From Cytidiella melzeri (Eukaryota > Basidiomycota > Agaricomycetes > Polyporales > Irpicaceae), in NCBI GenBank assembly GCA_022592445.1, contig JABYQR010000094.1, positions 62,001 through 126,000 on the forward strand: DNA of 64,000 nt, written 5' to 3'. The notes under the pieces were generated by a model. The model was not told where the DNA came from. It saw only the letters and a list, made by a program, of their open reading frames with translations, and searched no databases. A program made the translations under genes and the position numbers. This document shows positions 10,460 to 25,099 of this stretch, one piece after another (within the stretch, counting starts at the first letter, position 1; every line of letters starts with the position of its first letter).

Positions 10460-12378
10460 ATGTCGCACAACAACGCCCGTGTAAGCGTCGCCCTTCTTTT
10501 TGGATGTGCTCGCCACGTCAGGCGTACTAACCGTGGCCGCTCGCATAGTTCTCCATGCGAAACCGAACTGGTCCCCTTCGACCCAAAGCCGATGAGAATG
10601 CTGTAGGTAGACATGTACGACAGTCTAGTGTTGTTCTAGCAGGTATGCCGCGAGCTGCACATAATCTCGCCAACGTGAATGCCCTCAAGAACGGCGCTCA
10701 ACGCGCCGCACTCGGCGAAGTCACCACCGTCGCTGTGAACCGTAAAGTCAGTGTCCCTCTTTGTTGTTTATCCATATCTCTATGTCTTCTGTATTTTGTG
10801 AGCCAAGCTGATGGGCTGTTGTATTTTAGGAGGCCGCCAGCAAGCTCGTTGGCAAGGGCAAAGAGGTTCTCGACACCGGTCTCAAGCATAGCCGCTCTTC
10901 GTCTCTAGCAGTTTCCACCGCTGGTCCGCGTATCCCACTAGGCCCTGGAAGGATTGTTACTGCCAACGGTGCTCAACTCTCTGCTCAAACTAGCGTCACC
11001 ACCGTACTGCGCGCTTCTAAGCCCGCCACCACCAGCCGGCAGCAGCAGCGCATCTCTGTGCATCGCGAGGAAATCGTTGCCGTTGAGGAAGATGAAGATG
11101 AAGATTCCGATGAAATGGAAGTGGAGGATCAGCCCTCCGCAGCTGGCTCAGTCTCCGAGAATGACAGCCTCATGACTGCCGAAGAGGTTGAGGTCATGGT
11201 CGATCGTCAGGCTGAGCCTGAGCTCGACGATGAGTCTTCACACCCACACGAGAAACCCGTTAGAGTTTGGCCCGAGCTTGGAACTGAGAGGGCAAACAGA
11301 TACAAGCACGAGATCGACACGATTCGTGAACACTTCCAGGATGAGCTCGATGAGGAGGATACAACGATGGTTTCTGAATATGCTGATGAGATTTTCGAGT
11401 ACATGACTAACCTTGAAGTGAGTGGTCACCTCTCGTATCACTGAGCTACGCTGATCGTCTTGTAGGAGAGTGTCATGCCCAGTCCTGACTACATGGATGG
11501 CCAGTCGGAGATCAACTGGAGCATGCGCCAAACACTAGTCGACTGGTTGCTCCAAGTACACCTGCGGTACCACATGCTTCCTGAGACGCTATGGATAGCC
11601 ATCAACATCGTCGACCGTTTTTTGACAAAGCGCGTCGTCTCTTTAGTCAAGCTCCAGCTCGTAGGTGTCACCGCTATGTTCATCGCCGCCAAGTACGAGG
11701 AGATCCTCGCACCGTCCGTAGACGAGTTCGTCTTCATGACTGAGAAGGGCTACAGCAAGGAGGAGATCTTGAAGGGAGAGCGCATCGTGCTTCAGACGCT
11801 CGATTTCCAAGTCAGCCATTACTGCTCACCGTACAGTTGGATGAGGAAAATCAGCAAGGCCGATGACTACGACATTCAGACGCGGACACTCAGCAAGTTC
11901 TTGACGGAGGTGACGCTATTGGATTATCGCTTCCTCCGAGTGAAACCTAGTATGGTTGCAGCGATTGGCATGTACACTGCGAGGAGAATGTTGGGAGGAG
12001 ACTGGGTGAGTGGCGTTCGTTTTCTTCTCTTGCACGCCTTTCATATGGGCGATGTGCTGCTACGGTGACATCTGCGTGGGAGTTGTGATTGCATCTCGCT
12101 TTTGTTCCTCACCAACCTTATCGCACACGTGACTGACTCCCATTGTTCTTTGACAGAACGAGGCGTTTGTTCACTACTCCGGCTACACCGAGGAGCACCT
12201 GCGACCAGGGCATGCGATGATGGTTCAGAAGCTCGTCGAGCTCGACTTCGGCAAGCAATCCGTATGCAAGAAGTACGCTAACAAGAAGTTCTTGAAAGCA
12301 TCCGTGTTCGCGGTCGACTGGGCAAGGAACAATTTCGAGGAAGAGGGCAAATTGGACGGAATGGTCCTTCAAGAATGA
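10460..12378 (+). CDS. B-type mitotic cyclin
   Basis: Five exons: 10460-10480, 10549-10746, 10830-11417, 11466-12005, 12157-12378. They sum to 522 residues. Intron 1 has a textbook TACTAAC branch site. The N-terminal 230 residues are regulatory: RAALGEVTT at about residues 60-68 fits the APC/C destruction box, and an acidic stretch follows. The cyclin N box begins near residue 286 (MRQTLVDWLLQVHLRYHMLPETL is split by no intron), with VDRFL and KLQLVGVTAMFIAAKYEE. A C-terminal cyclin fold follows. Such proteins activate CDK1 and drive entry into mitosis in the nucleus, then are destroyed at anaphase. Length and motifs fit Cdc13/Clb. The upstream 500 bp separates it from the Harbinger element. 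Orthology to one specific yeast cyclin is not assigned. Confidence 0.93.
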
Positions 12379-13750
12379 GTCCATCCCTGACCTTGCACAC
12401 ATCTGTCCTCGCATCTGCTTCACCATACCCTGCACCAGCCTCTGTTGTCTGTCTCGCACACATCTAGTCCACTCTTCATCTCGCTGTCGGCTCTCCCTTC
12501 TTATTCATTCCTATTCTTCATCTCTTGCAATTCGTTACACAAGTGTTCTACTATCATCGCCCATATTTACATCTCATCGCTTGCCTTCAATCATCTATGT
12601 CCAACCCAAGTCTTCAAATCACGCATGCCTTCTTGATAGCTGCATTAGCAAACCATCTATTTTCGAACACGCTCTTCGCCGCGAACGCTCCCTACGACTC
12701 TCAAGTGTCTCCCTTATTGACGGACCTATGTCAATCATGCCTCGCTTTGTATGTTCCGTCATGTGATCTCTGCCTCTGTCGTCGCTCTCTCATTTTCCTT
12801 GTCCATTCCTTTCGCACATCACCCTATTTCTTTGGCATCTCAATCGTTGATCCGCCGTTTTCTTTATCTTGCATCCCGCTGTCCTTTCTAGCTTTGGCCC
12901 CCCCTTGTTTTGTTTTGTTTTGTTTTGTCTTGTTTGATTTTGTTCACCCCATCGTTTTGTCGTGCTGCTTTGGGAGACTCGCATCGCTCTCCATTGACAC
13001 CATCCCCTACAAACTCGCTTTTTATTTTATTTTCTTCCATCCTTTTCTTTGTTTATCTAGTCGAAAAGTGTCTGCGCGTCGAGCGATAGAAGCCGCAGCA
13101 CCATTACAATCCCTCCCTTACTATTCACTACTTCATACGCTTACGCACTTCTTACTGTTCATACCTTCTTTTTCGACTAGTCAGGGCGACTCCGGATCCC
13201 TCCAGGCGGTGGTATACGTTGTAGTATATTGCGCTGGGCGCTGCAAGTCATTAGCCGTATCGGTTTATTTATGCATTGTCAATCAAATGAACTGTTTGTG
13301 GTTCTCAATCTTCCTGTTGGTAGACTTGCATGGGGACGTGGTCAGGTTATGGGCCCTCTGTGCAGCTCAACTGGTCGCCTGCTGCTGCTGCTGCTACTAG
13401 TTTCACTGGCTGCGCAGAAAGATTGCATTGGTACTCTTGCGAACTTGGATAAAGTCGTGTGTTTCCTTTTTCGGTCGAACTTGAACAAATCTCAGAGACC
13501 GAAGCGACGTATCAGCTCGGAGGAGTGAGCGACGTTGCGTTTTCCTTTTTGGGGTATGCCTATACGGTATGCCGAGCGACGGCAGAGACTGTTACCGAGC
13601 AGAGGTGGGCATGCTGCATACCATATGCTCATTCAGCCGCGATTCCCACTATAAAGTTTTCGGATGACGTGGTTATCCTCCGTTCCCCTTTTCCACCTCT
13701 CTCGACTCTGCCGGGCGTGCGTTCGTTATCTTCGACGTTTCTAGTGCACG
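12379..13750 (+). other. Cyclin 3' region and ABC transporter promoter; no gene seen
   Basis: The plus strand is strongly pyrimidine-rich, with a TTTTG run at about 12907-12938 and a short (GCT)n near 13380. A long open frame here (12525-13400) is explained by the base skew. A CT-rich leader runs up to the transporter start at 13751. Confidence 0.6.
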
Positions 13751-16700
13751 ATGGGCAAGAAAGACGATGCTAAAGTCCAGCCCGACAACGTAAAGGTCAC
13801 CAAAGTCGAATCCAAGGACGATGACCTGGAGAGTCAGGTGGAATCCATCGAGTGTGTTGGAAACACGAAGAGCAAGAAGGGATTCGGGTAAGCAAGTCCG
13901 CTGTGCGTGCGGCGCGTCCTGAGTTAACTGTCACATATTGCTATGGCATGAGCGGCGTTGTTCTAACGGAACTGTGCGCGTGCGAGTGTATGTTGGGGCA
14001 CGCTATAGCACTACGCCCATTACGCATTGTGTAAAGAATGCTGTTGAACTCGCTAACGTACTCGAATATCACTAGGTTTCGCCTACCGTTAGTTCCTCGC
14101 AATCCCCCGCCGCCGTCTGGCACGGTTGAAGATGCGCAGATGATTCCCGAAGCCTCCGCAGGGTGGTTCAGCATCCTCACTTTCAGCTGGATCACCTCTC
14201 TCCTCGCTCTCGGCTACGCTCGCCCGCTTGAAGCCACAGATCTTTACAAGCTCCAAGACAGTCGCGCGGCCTCCATTATAGCCGACAAGATAAATGCGTC
14301 ATTCACACGACGTCAGAAGGCCGCAAAGGACTACAACGAGCGTCTGGAAGCTGGCCAGATTTCTCCTGGGTGGCGCAAGGTATGGTGGACCTTGAAAGGA
14401 AAGCGGGCAGAGCGCGAGAAACGGTGGCGGGAGGTCGAGGGGAAGAGGAAGGCGAGTTTGACGTTGGCTATCAACGATAGCGTGAAATGGTGGTTCTGGT
14501 CAGGAGGAACTATCAAGCTCGTCGGCGATATCATGACAATCCTGACGCCACTTGTAGTGAAGGTCAGAAACACGTTTTTGGCGAGTTTCACAGCTGATAT
14601 CTGCATCGCACTCTCAGGCTTTGATTACCTTTGCTCAGCAGTCTTGGGCGTACGTCATATTATATCATAGATTTTGCGCACATAAATGACATCGATTTAC
14701 AGTGCATTACAAGAAGGTGACACCGGTGCCGCCCCTCACATTGGGAAAGGCATCGGTCTAGCGTTCGGACTCTTGGGGATGCAACTCTTCGCCTCCGCCT
14801 GCCAACATCACTACTTCTACCGCGCAACTTCCACCGGTGTGTTGGTGCGTGGCGGGCTCATCACAGCTATCTATGACCGCTCCCTCCGATTGACAACTCG
14901 CGCCCGTACCACGCTTACCAATGGCAAACTAGTTAACCACATCTCCACAGACGTGTCTCGAATCGATTTTTGCTGCGGCTTTTTCCACTTGGCGTTTATA
15001 TCGCCGATTCAAATGGCGATATGTCTGGTGTTGCTAATTGTCAACCTGGGACCGAGTGCGCTCGCAGGGTACTCATTCTTTGTGTTGTGCACGCCGATTC
15101 AAACCAAGGTTATGAAGCGGCTCATGGGACTGAGGCGTGAAAGCATGAAGTGGACGGACAAGCGGGCAAAATTGCTGCAGGAGCTGCTTGGTGGGATGAA
15201 GATCATAAAGTATTTTGCGTGGGAGATCCCGTATTTGAAGCGAATCGCCGAGTTCAGGTCGAAGGAGATTCAGTGGGCGCTTACTTTTTCCGTCACAGTA
15301 TTGGTAGCTAACTGGCAAGATGTTTTTGATAGGTATATCCGTTCGCTGCTGCTGATCCGTTCGGCCAACAACGCGATCGCTCTTGCACTTCCCACTCTTG
15401 CGTCTGTTTTGTCGTTTGTTGTGTACTCGCTCACGGGCCACAGCCTTGGTGCTGCCAACATATTTGCTTCCCTGACGCTCTTCCAGCTCTTGCGTTTGCC
15501 CCTTATGTTTTTGCGTAAGCTGCCGGTCGCGGCTTCTTCTCGTTTGGTGTACGAATCTCACTGACATATATGTTTCCTCAGCTCTGTCGTTCAGTGCTAT
15601 TGCAGATGCTCAAAACGCTCTCAACCGTCTCACCGACGTCTTCGAAGCTGAACTACTCACGGAAACGAAAACCCAGGATCCGGGCATGGACGTCGCGATC
15701 AGCGTTCTCAACGGCGGCTTCACCTGGGACGCGCCTCCTCCTTCGCAAGTCGAGCACTCAGGAAAGAAGAAGGACAAAACCAGTAAGAAATTCAAGTCTA
15801 CCAAACTCGCAGATGCCGGCAAAGACATGGCAGCCTCGGGAACAGACGATAACGACAAGATCTTCAGGCTCAAAGACATCACCATGAAGATCCCTAAGGG
15901 CGCGCTGGTCGCCATCGTTGGGCCGGTCGGTACCGGCAAGACGAGTTTGCTGGAAGGCATCATTGGGGAGATGAGGAGGACGGCGGGGGAGGTGCGGTTC
16001 AACGGATCCGTGGCGTATTGTCCGCAGAGCGCATGGATTCAGAACGCGAGTATCCGGGACAACATCACGTTTGGACGGCCGTTTGAGGAGGATAGGTATT
16101 GGAAGGCGGTCAAGGACGCGTGTCTGGAGACGGACATTGATATGATGCCGAACGGGGACTTGACGGAGGTGGGCGAGCGCGGGATATCCTTGTCGGGCGG
16201 ACAGAAGCAGCGCATCAATATCTGCAGGGCGATTTATGTGGATGCGGATATTCAGATCTTCGACGATCCGCTCTCGGCGTTGGACGCGCATGTGGGGAAG
16301 AGCGTGTTCAACAACGTGTTCCTCAATGCGATCGCTGGCAAGACGAGGGTGTTGGTGACGCATGCGTTGCACTTCCTGCCACAGGTGGATTATATCTTCA
16401 CGGTGGTGGATGGGAAGATCGCGGAACGAGGGACTTATACAGAGCTGCTGGCGCGGGAAGGTGGCGCATTCTCGAGGTTCGTGAAGGAATTCGGGGCGAA
16501 GGAGGAGAAGGAGGAGATTGAGCAAGATGTGATTGAGGAGCTGCCGCTGGATGTGGCGGACGGCGATATGAAAAAGGCGGAGCAGAGAAAGAAAGCAAAA
16601 GCGAGCGATGCGGCGATGATGCAGCAGGAGGAGAGGAACACGGGTGCGGTGGACATGGACATTTACAAGGCGTACTTGCGAGCGGCGAAGGGCAAATATC

Positions 16701-19040
16701 TCGTTCCGCTGCTTATTCTATCGTTGGTGTTTTTGCAAGGTGCACAAGTCATGTCGTCCTATTGGTGAGTGATCCAAGTGATTCTGGCGACCAAATGTAC
16801 GAACTTACGCACGTCTCTTCAGGCTTGTATATTGGCAGGAGATGTAAGTGACATTTGATGTCTACTGTGCTTCTCGTGTTTACAAATCTGCTGCACAGGA
16901 AATGGCCACTTCCTGCTGGGTTCTACGTAGGTTTCCCGACAGTATTTATTTATTAATTGGTTATTTAATCTGTTCTAGATGGGCGTGTATGCGCTGCTTG
17001 GTGTGTGTCAAGCCCTAGGTTTTGCGATGATGGGCTCCATCTTTGCACTTCTCACGAATTATGCGTCCATGGATCTCCACAAAGTGAGTTGACTTACCAG
17101 TTGTATACTCTGAAATGAGTTAGTAACATATTCATTTGAGGATGCTATCGAGCGTGTCATGCATGCACCCATGTCGTTCTTCGAAACTACCCCTCTTGGT
17201 CGTATCATGAACCGATTCTCGAAGGGTGTGCTGCCTTTTTCGTTTATGTTTCATCAGCATGCTAAATTTTACCTAGATATCGATACCGTCGATAACATGT
17301 TAGGAGACTCTCTGCGAATGTTCTTCTCTACTCTATCAAACATATTGGGAACTATCATCATCATCGCCATCCTTCTGCCGTGGTTTCTGATTGCAGTGAT
17401 AAGCATCATTTTGGTCTACATCTGGGCAGCCTTTTTCTACCGTGCGAGTGCACGAGAGCTCAAACGTCTTGGTGCGTGAATCTGATATTGTGTCATTTGT
17501 ATATCACTGATCTATCGTAGATGCAATACTGCGGTCATCGTTGTACAGTCACTTCTCTGAGTCTCTTTCCGGTCTAGCTACAATCAGAGCTTACGGCGAG
17601 CAAGAGCGCTTCCTCAAAGATAACCAGAAACGCGTGGATATCGAGAACCGGGCGTACTGGCTTACCGTCACCAACCAACGATGGCTCGGAATCCGGCTCG
17701 ATTTCCTCGGTATCCTCTTGACATTCGTCGTCTCCATCTTGACCGTGGGCACCAGGTTCAAAATATCTCCCTCGCAGACGGGTGTCGTGCTATCGTACAT
17801 CATCTCTGTGCAACAGGCGTTCGGGTGGTTGGTCAGGCAGAGTGCGGAAGTCGAGAACAACATGAACAGCGTGGAGCGTGTGGTGCATTATGCGACTGCG
17901 TTGGAGCAGGAAATGCCCCATCTTCTTCCGGAGAAGAAGCCACAGGGAAAGTGGCCATCTGTGGGCAAGGTCGAGATGAATGGTGTTGTGCTGAAGTATC
18001 GCCCGGAGCTTCCTGATGTGTTGAAGGAGTTGACGATGACGGTCAATCCTGGCGAGAAAATTGGTGTCGTAGGACGGTAAGTGTAACTGAACATCTGAGA
18101 CCAAGACGTTGTGCCGATAATTTGTTGCGTTTAGAACTGGTGCTGGAAAGAGTTCCATCATGAGCGCGCTTTATCGACTGGTTGAGCTTACGGCTGGTTC
18201 CATTGTTATTGATGGGGTCGATATCTCGACAGTCGGTTTGACGGACCTCAGGCGAGGGCTTGCGATCATCCCACAGGACCCTGTAAGTCTTTTTTATGGA
18301 GACGCGATGTTCAAAGCTGATTTCAAGGTTTTTTTGCAGATACTGTGTATGTGACACTTCGTCCCGCATGAGCGACAATTACTCACGTTTATCCAGTCTC
18401 TGGAACACTCCGAACTAACCTCGATCCCTTCGGTGTGCACGACGACCTACGTCTGTGGGATGCTCTCAAGCGTTCCTACCTCGTCGAGGACAAGCGCATA
18501 TCCGCTGCAATCCGTGGCTCCGTCGACGACGACGCCACGCTTGGCGGCGGAACCAGCACACCTGCATCTCGATTTACGCTTGACAGCCCAGTCGAAGACG
18601 AAGGTGGGAACTTGTCAGTTGGCCAAAGGTCGCTCGTTAGCCTCGCGCGAGCTATTGTGTATGACGCGAAGGTTCTCATCCTTGATGAGGCTACTGCGTC
18701 GGTGGATTACGAGACGGACAAAAAGATACAGGACACAATCGCGACAGAATTCAATGATAGGACCATCTTGTGTATTGCTCGTACGTTGTTTTCTCTCTCT
18801 GTCTCTGTGTCCGTGTGACAGAGCGTTAGACTGACTTCCGCTGTAGACCGTCTCAAAACTATCATTGGCTACGACAGGATATGTGTCATGGACGCAGGGA
18901 CCATCGCTGAATTTGATACTCCTGCAACTTTGTACTCACAAAACGGTATCTTCCGGGGCATGTGTGAACGTTCGTCTATCACGCTGGACGATATACTCTA
19001 CGCGCGGAAGGAGAGGGGAGATTATGGGGACAGCTCGTGA
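13751..19040 (+). CDS. ABCC-family multidrug transporter (YOR1/YCF1 type)
   Basis: Sixteen exons: 13751-13887, 14076-14562, 14618-14649, 14703-15272, 15333-15514, 15582-16764, 16823-16843, 16899-16926, 16979-17083, 17141-17225, 17277-17471, 17521-18076, 18135-18282, 18340-18346, 18397-18780, 18847-19040. They sum to 1437 residues. Layout is two membrane domains alternating with two ATPase domains. NBD1 has Walker [10 protein letters not shown] (~583), signature LSGGQ (~673) and Walker [11 protein letters not shown], with Asp where Glu is catalytic, as is usual in ABCC. NBD2 has GRTGAGKSS (~1194), LSVGQ (~1318) and [11 protein letters not shown]. The start [17 protein letters not shown] and lack of an extra N-terminal membrane domain favour the YOR1 branch. 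It should export drugs or conjugates across the plasma or vacuolar membrane. A 7-nt microexon is required for the NBD2 Q-loop motif. Confidence 0.93.
18340..18346 (+). other. 7-nt microexon of the ABC transporter
   Basis: ATACTGT lies between an AG acceptor (18338-18339) and a GT donor (18347-18348). Joined to its neighbours it gives PQDPILFSGTLR, the conserved segment after the NBD2 Q-loop. Skipping it shifts the frame. The flanking introns are 57 and 50 nt. Confidence 0.85.
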
Positions 19041-19128
19041 TATTCTATTATCTCTGCCATTCACGCTTCTCAATAGCATCGCACATACATACATTGTCCC
19101 CATCAATTTACCCGCTTAGCTGCTCCAT

Positions 19129-19130
<2 letters not shown>

Positions 19131-19158
<28 letters not shown>
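19131..19158. repeat. (CT)n microsatellite
   Basis: About 14 CT units between the convergent 3' ends of the transporter (19040) and the acyl-CoA dehydrogenase (19445). Confidence 0.9.
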
Positions 19159-19159
<1 letters not shown>

Positions 19160-19444
19160 GACTTCTAGTTTACCATTTGCAAACACTTGGATTGTTATCC
19201 ACTGTCTCAATACACGAAAGTAAAGTATACATACGTACTGGTATGTTACTCTCGATAGATAGGTAGAAATCAAAGTAACACCCGACCTTGCGTTGTCTGC
19301 AGTCACCACTTTGATGTTTACACGGGCTGAGGACCTTCACATACAAAGGAGCCGATCCGAATACAGAAACGAATAGGAATGTACAATATACAATATCATG
19401 CATCAAACGAGAGGGCCACAGTACCTCTAAGAACAAAAAACATA

Positions 19445-21982
19445 TTAAAGGCGAGCGTTCTCCGGCATGCCGCGCATGGCTTGACGAACGCCAAGGTCTG
19501 CGAGGACGTCTTCCGCTGCAATGACAAACAAGGCGCAGAAAATCAGCACATTAGTAGGCGTCTCGTTAACAAGACTGGTAGAACAACCTACCCCCACCGA
19601 GCAACGCATCGAAAGGAACCGTTCTATAGTACTGTGCACCCATAAAAAGACCATTAATAACCCGGAGATCTACGAAACATAGACAGAAAGGATGACGTAC
19701 GTGCTCGATCAACCTGCCCATCCCTGACTGTGTAATCCCTCGCCCGCCAAAGATCTGGACGGCGTCGATGGCGGTTTGTTGCGCGGAGCGGGTGCTGTAC
19801 ATCTTCAAAAAGGCAATTTGGCTGATAGAAAAGACAAAAATTGAGCGGTGAGAGGAGCTGGGAGATTGAGAGTACAGGGATCTCATGCGTACCCTGCTAG
19901 CTTTTGAGCTTGTTCTCTGTAAGACTTTTGGGAGAATGACAGTTGAGCGCGGTATAGTAGGTGGAAAGGAGACTGTGAGCAGACTGACCATGTTACACAT
20001 CTGATACGTGATACTTTCAAGCCAGCTCTGCAAGCTCTCCGCCCGGGCAATCATCCCTGCCATCTTGCTACGGATAACAGCAAGTGAGGAGAGTGGTTTG
20101 CCGAACGCTTTGCGTTGCTGGATCCATCTTTTGATTATTGTTGAGGTTCAGACGTTTGAAGACCGTAAGAGATGACACAATGGTACGCACTGCATACACG
20201 CCTCGATGAGTAATCTCTGGCTCCTTGCCGACGAACAGCACATCACCCATCGTTCGTGGTTGAAGTTGCTATCATGATGTATGTTCTAGTCAATCCGTTC
20301 TTGTAAATATGGTTAGGGCTCACCTGAGCATCACAAAAATACCTCCACCCTCCTCACCAAGGGTGTTCTCCACCGGCACCTTGACGTTATCGAACGTAAC
20401 GAAGGCTGTGCCTGCTGTAGGAGAATAGGAGGTCTTGATTGGTTTGGTCTCGACGCCTTCCTGGCGTTCGACGAGGATGACGGTAAACCCGTCCTGTGGA
20501 TGAGTGTGTTAATTGAAAACGCGCCGGGAGAGGTTATAGTTTTACCTCTGTCTTGCAACCAACTGTGAAATAGTCTGAGAAGCTGTATTTCGAGACATGT
20601 TAGCCAGTATACGATGTATGACCAATAAGAGAAAATGATACTAACTGCCCATTAGTTATCCATTTCTTGTGCCCGTTGATAATCCAGTGCTTCCCGTCTT
20701 CTGTCTTTTCCGCTGTGGTCTGCAATCCAAAGACGTCGCTTCCTGCATGTGCCTCTGAGATCTACGCATCCACGCATTCTTTCAGCATTGTACATTTTAG
20801 ATGGGAAAAGAGACGGACAGCCAAGCAGATGTGTTTCTTGCCACTGAAAACCTCGGGCACGATCTTCGCCTTGAGCTCTGCGGAGCCAAAGTTGAGGACG
20901 GGAGGCAGGCCAATGACGGTTCCGGCGTTGAGGCCGTCGCCATAGCCACGTGCGGCAGTGCGGACGACTTCTTGAGTAATGACGAGCTAATCAATATGTT
21001 GCGGGTGGGAAGTTAGTGTAGAGTTCCGGGGAGATGGCAAGAGTGCTTACTTCGTGGAAATAATCGAACTAGAGAGTAGCAACGAGGTTAGAGACAGGCG
21101 TGAACTGAGAGAGCAAGGACCAACCTCTTCTGGTTTGACGATACCATTCATCAGTGTCAGACCTTTGAGGTGCTTTCCAGGGCCCATGCGCATCGCATGG
21201 AGATTCATCTCACTTCATGCACACAAAACATTCAGCCAAATGACACCATACAACGCGACGGAGATTGAATCAACGCACGCCATCTTGTCGAAAACAACTT
21301 GCGTCGGAGGTTTACCATCTAATTCTCTGGCTTGAGCATCAGGATAGAGAATCTCATCTGTGAATTGGCGGACAGCTTGTTGAAGTTTTCTGTGGCTCTG
21401 CAACTCGCATGAGCATAATGAGGACCGTCGAAGGGCGGAGACGACTTACTTCCTTGTAGTAAGGGCTGTGGTAGCCCTTGCTTAACCATGTCGGCTCTGC
21501 GTAGGGGATATCACTGAGCGCTCCGGCTATGCGTCCATGCAGCGTTGGCTTCTCGTCTTTGATAGTACCGACGACTAGTCGTTGATATTGCGGTTTCTCA
21601 AGAACTTCATACAGATGAAGTCCAAAGAATGCTTCTGTCGCGTCCTGGCCAGCTGCGTGAATTGAGATTTGTTGAGCGATTCGAAATGTGGATAGCATCA
21701 TATGCGCACCGATGTCCTCCTCTTTGAAGACTGCCGCGCCACCTGGGTGCATGTCCTTGAACCGTGTGACATTGTACACTCTTGCGTCGACGATGATCCA
21801 CTGTGCATGTGCGTTCAACGCGCATTCTGGCTTCAGCTACCGCGAAGAGGTGCATACCAAGTCATCTGGGATGTTGTGCTGCGTTCGACTGGGTCAGCGA
21901 GCTGAACAAAGTGGATTTTTGGGCGGGAAATGCCAACCTTTGCGACGTCCTCACGGGTGTACTCTTTCAGTTGCTTCGACAT
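19445..21982 (-). CDS. Cytochrome b5-acyl-CoA dehydrogenase fusion
   Basis: Seventeen exons on the minus strand from ATG 21982 to TAA 19447. Traced by hand they sum to exactly 518 residues. Residues ~1-85 form a cytochrome b5-like heme domain ([14 protein letters not shown], with the heme ligand in HPGG). The rest is acyl-CoA dehydrogenase: TRFTDEIL-like helical N-part, [30 protein letters not shown], the substrate/FAD contact segment [19 protein letters not shown] and the C-terminal [22 protein letters not shown]. It should oxidise acyl-CoA thioesters using FAD, with electrons possibly passing through the attached heme. I see no obvious mitochondrial leader. Such fusions are known from fungi; the substrate is unknown. 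Exons as short as 18-21 nt occur. Confidence 0.92.
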
Positions 21983-22456
21983 GGTGGTAAAAGACAACCA
22001 GGGTGTGTCGCTGGGGGTATATATGCCTGCAGAAAGCGGGCTGAATTGAAGTGACGCGCCCCAAAACAGCAAAGTGCGCATCGGCTAATCATCGATGGCA
22101 TGTGATTGTCATGGTCTTGATCGCCGGGAGCTGTACTCGCGAAAGGTCGCCGCTCGACAACCGCGACAACGAGCAACGATTTCGAGAGCTCAGCGACCAA
22201 CTTGAACGTCGGCAATGGCCTGGGGGATGCTCAAGTACTGCTGTGCTTTAATAGCTCAGCGCCTCACCTGATTAGCATATGTGGACCGTGGCTTGTGACC
22301 GTTGAAGGCGTCATAGGTTGTGCTCAGTCAGCTCCTCTTCTCTCTCTCTCAACGACCTCCACTGGTGAAGAGAGAAAATAACAAAGGTACGGACTATTCT
22401 CTGCCTCAAGGGTCGTCTAGGCTCACTTTAAGTAAAGGACGGTAGACGTACTTCGC
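21983..22456. promoter_or_regulatory. Divergent promoter between ACAD and SelO genes
   Basis: 474 bp separate the two start codons. There is a (TC)n run at about 22342-22360 and no clear TATA box. Nothing else was recognised. Confidence 0.4.

Positions 22457-25099
<2,643 letters not shown>

Noticed and set aside
12525..13400. 291-codon plus-strand open frame
   Set aside because: Lies in the pyrimidine-rich 3' region of the cyclin gene. Its Leu/Phe/Ser/Cys composition is explained by base skew, with no domain or splice support.
14091..14093. Alternative acceptor for ABC transporter exon 2 after 14092
   Set aside because: It would need a different phase. The acceptor at 14075 gives [14 protein letters not shown] and the full model sums to whole codons.
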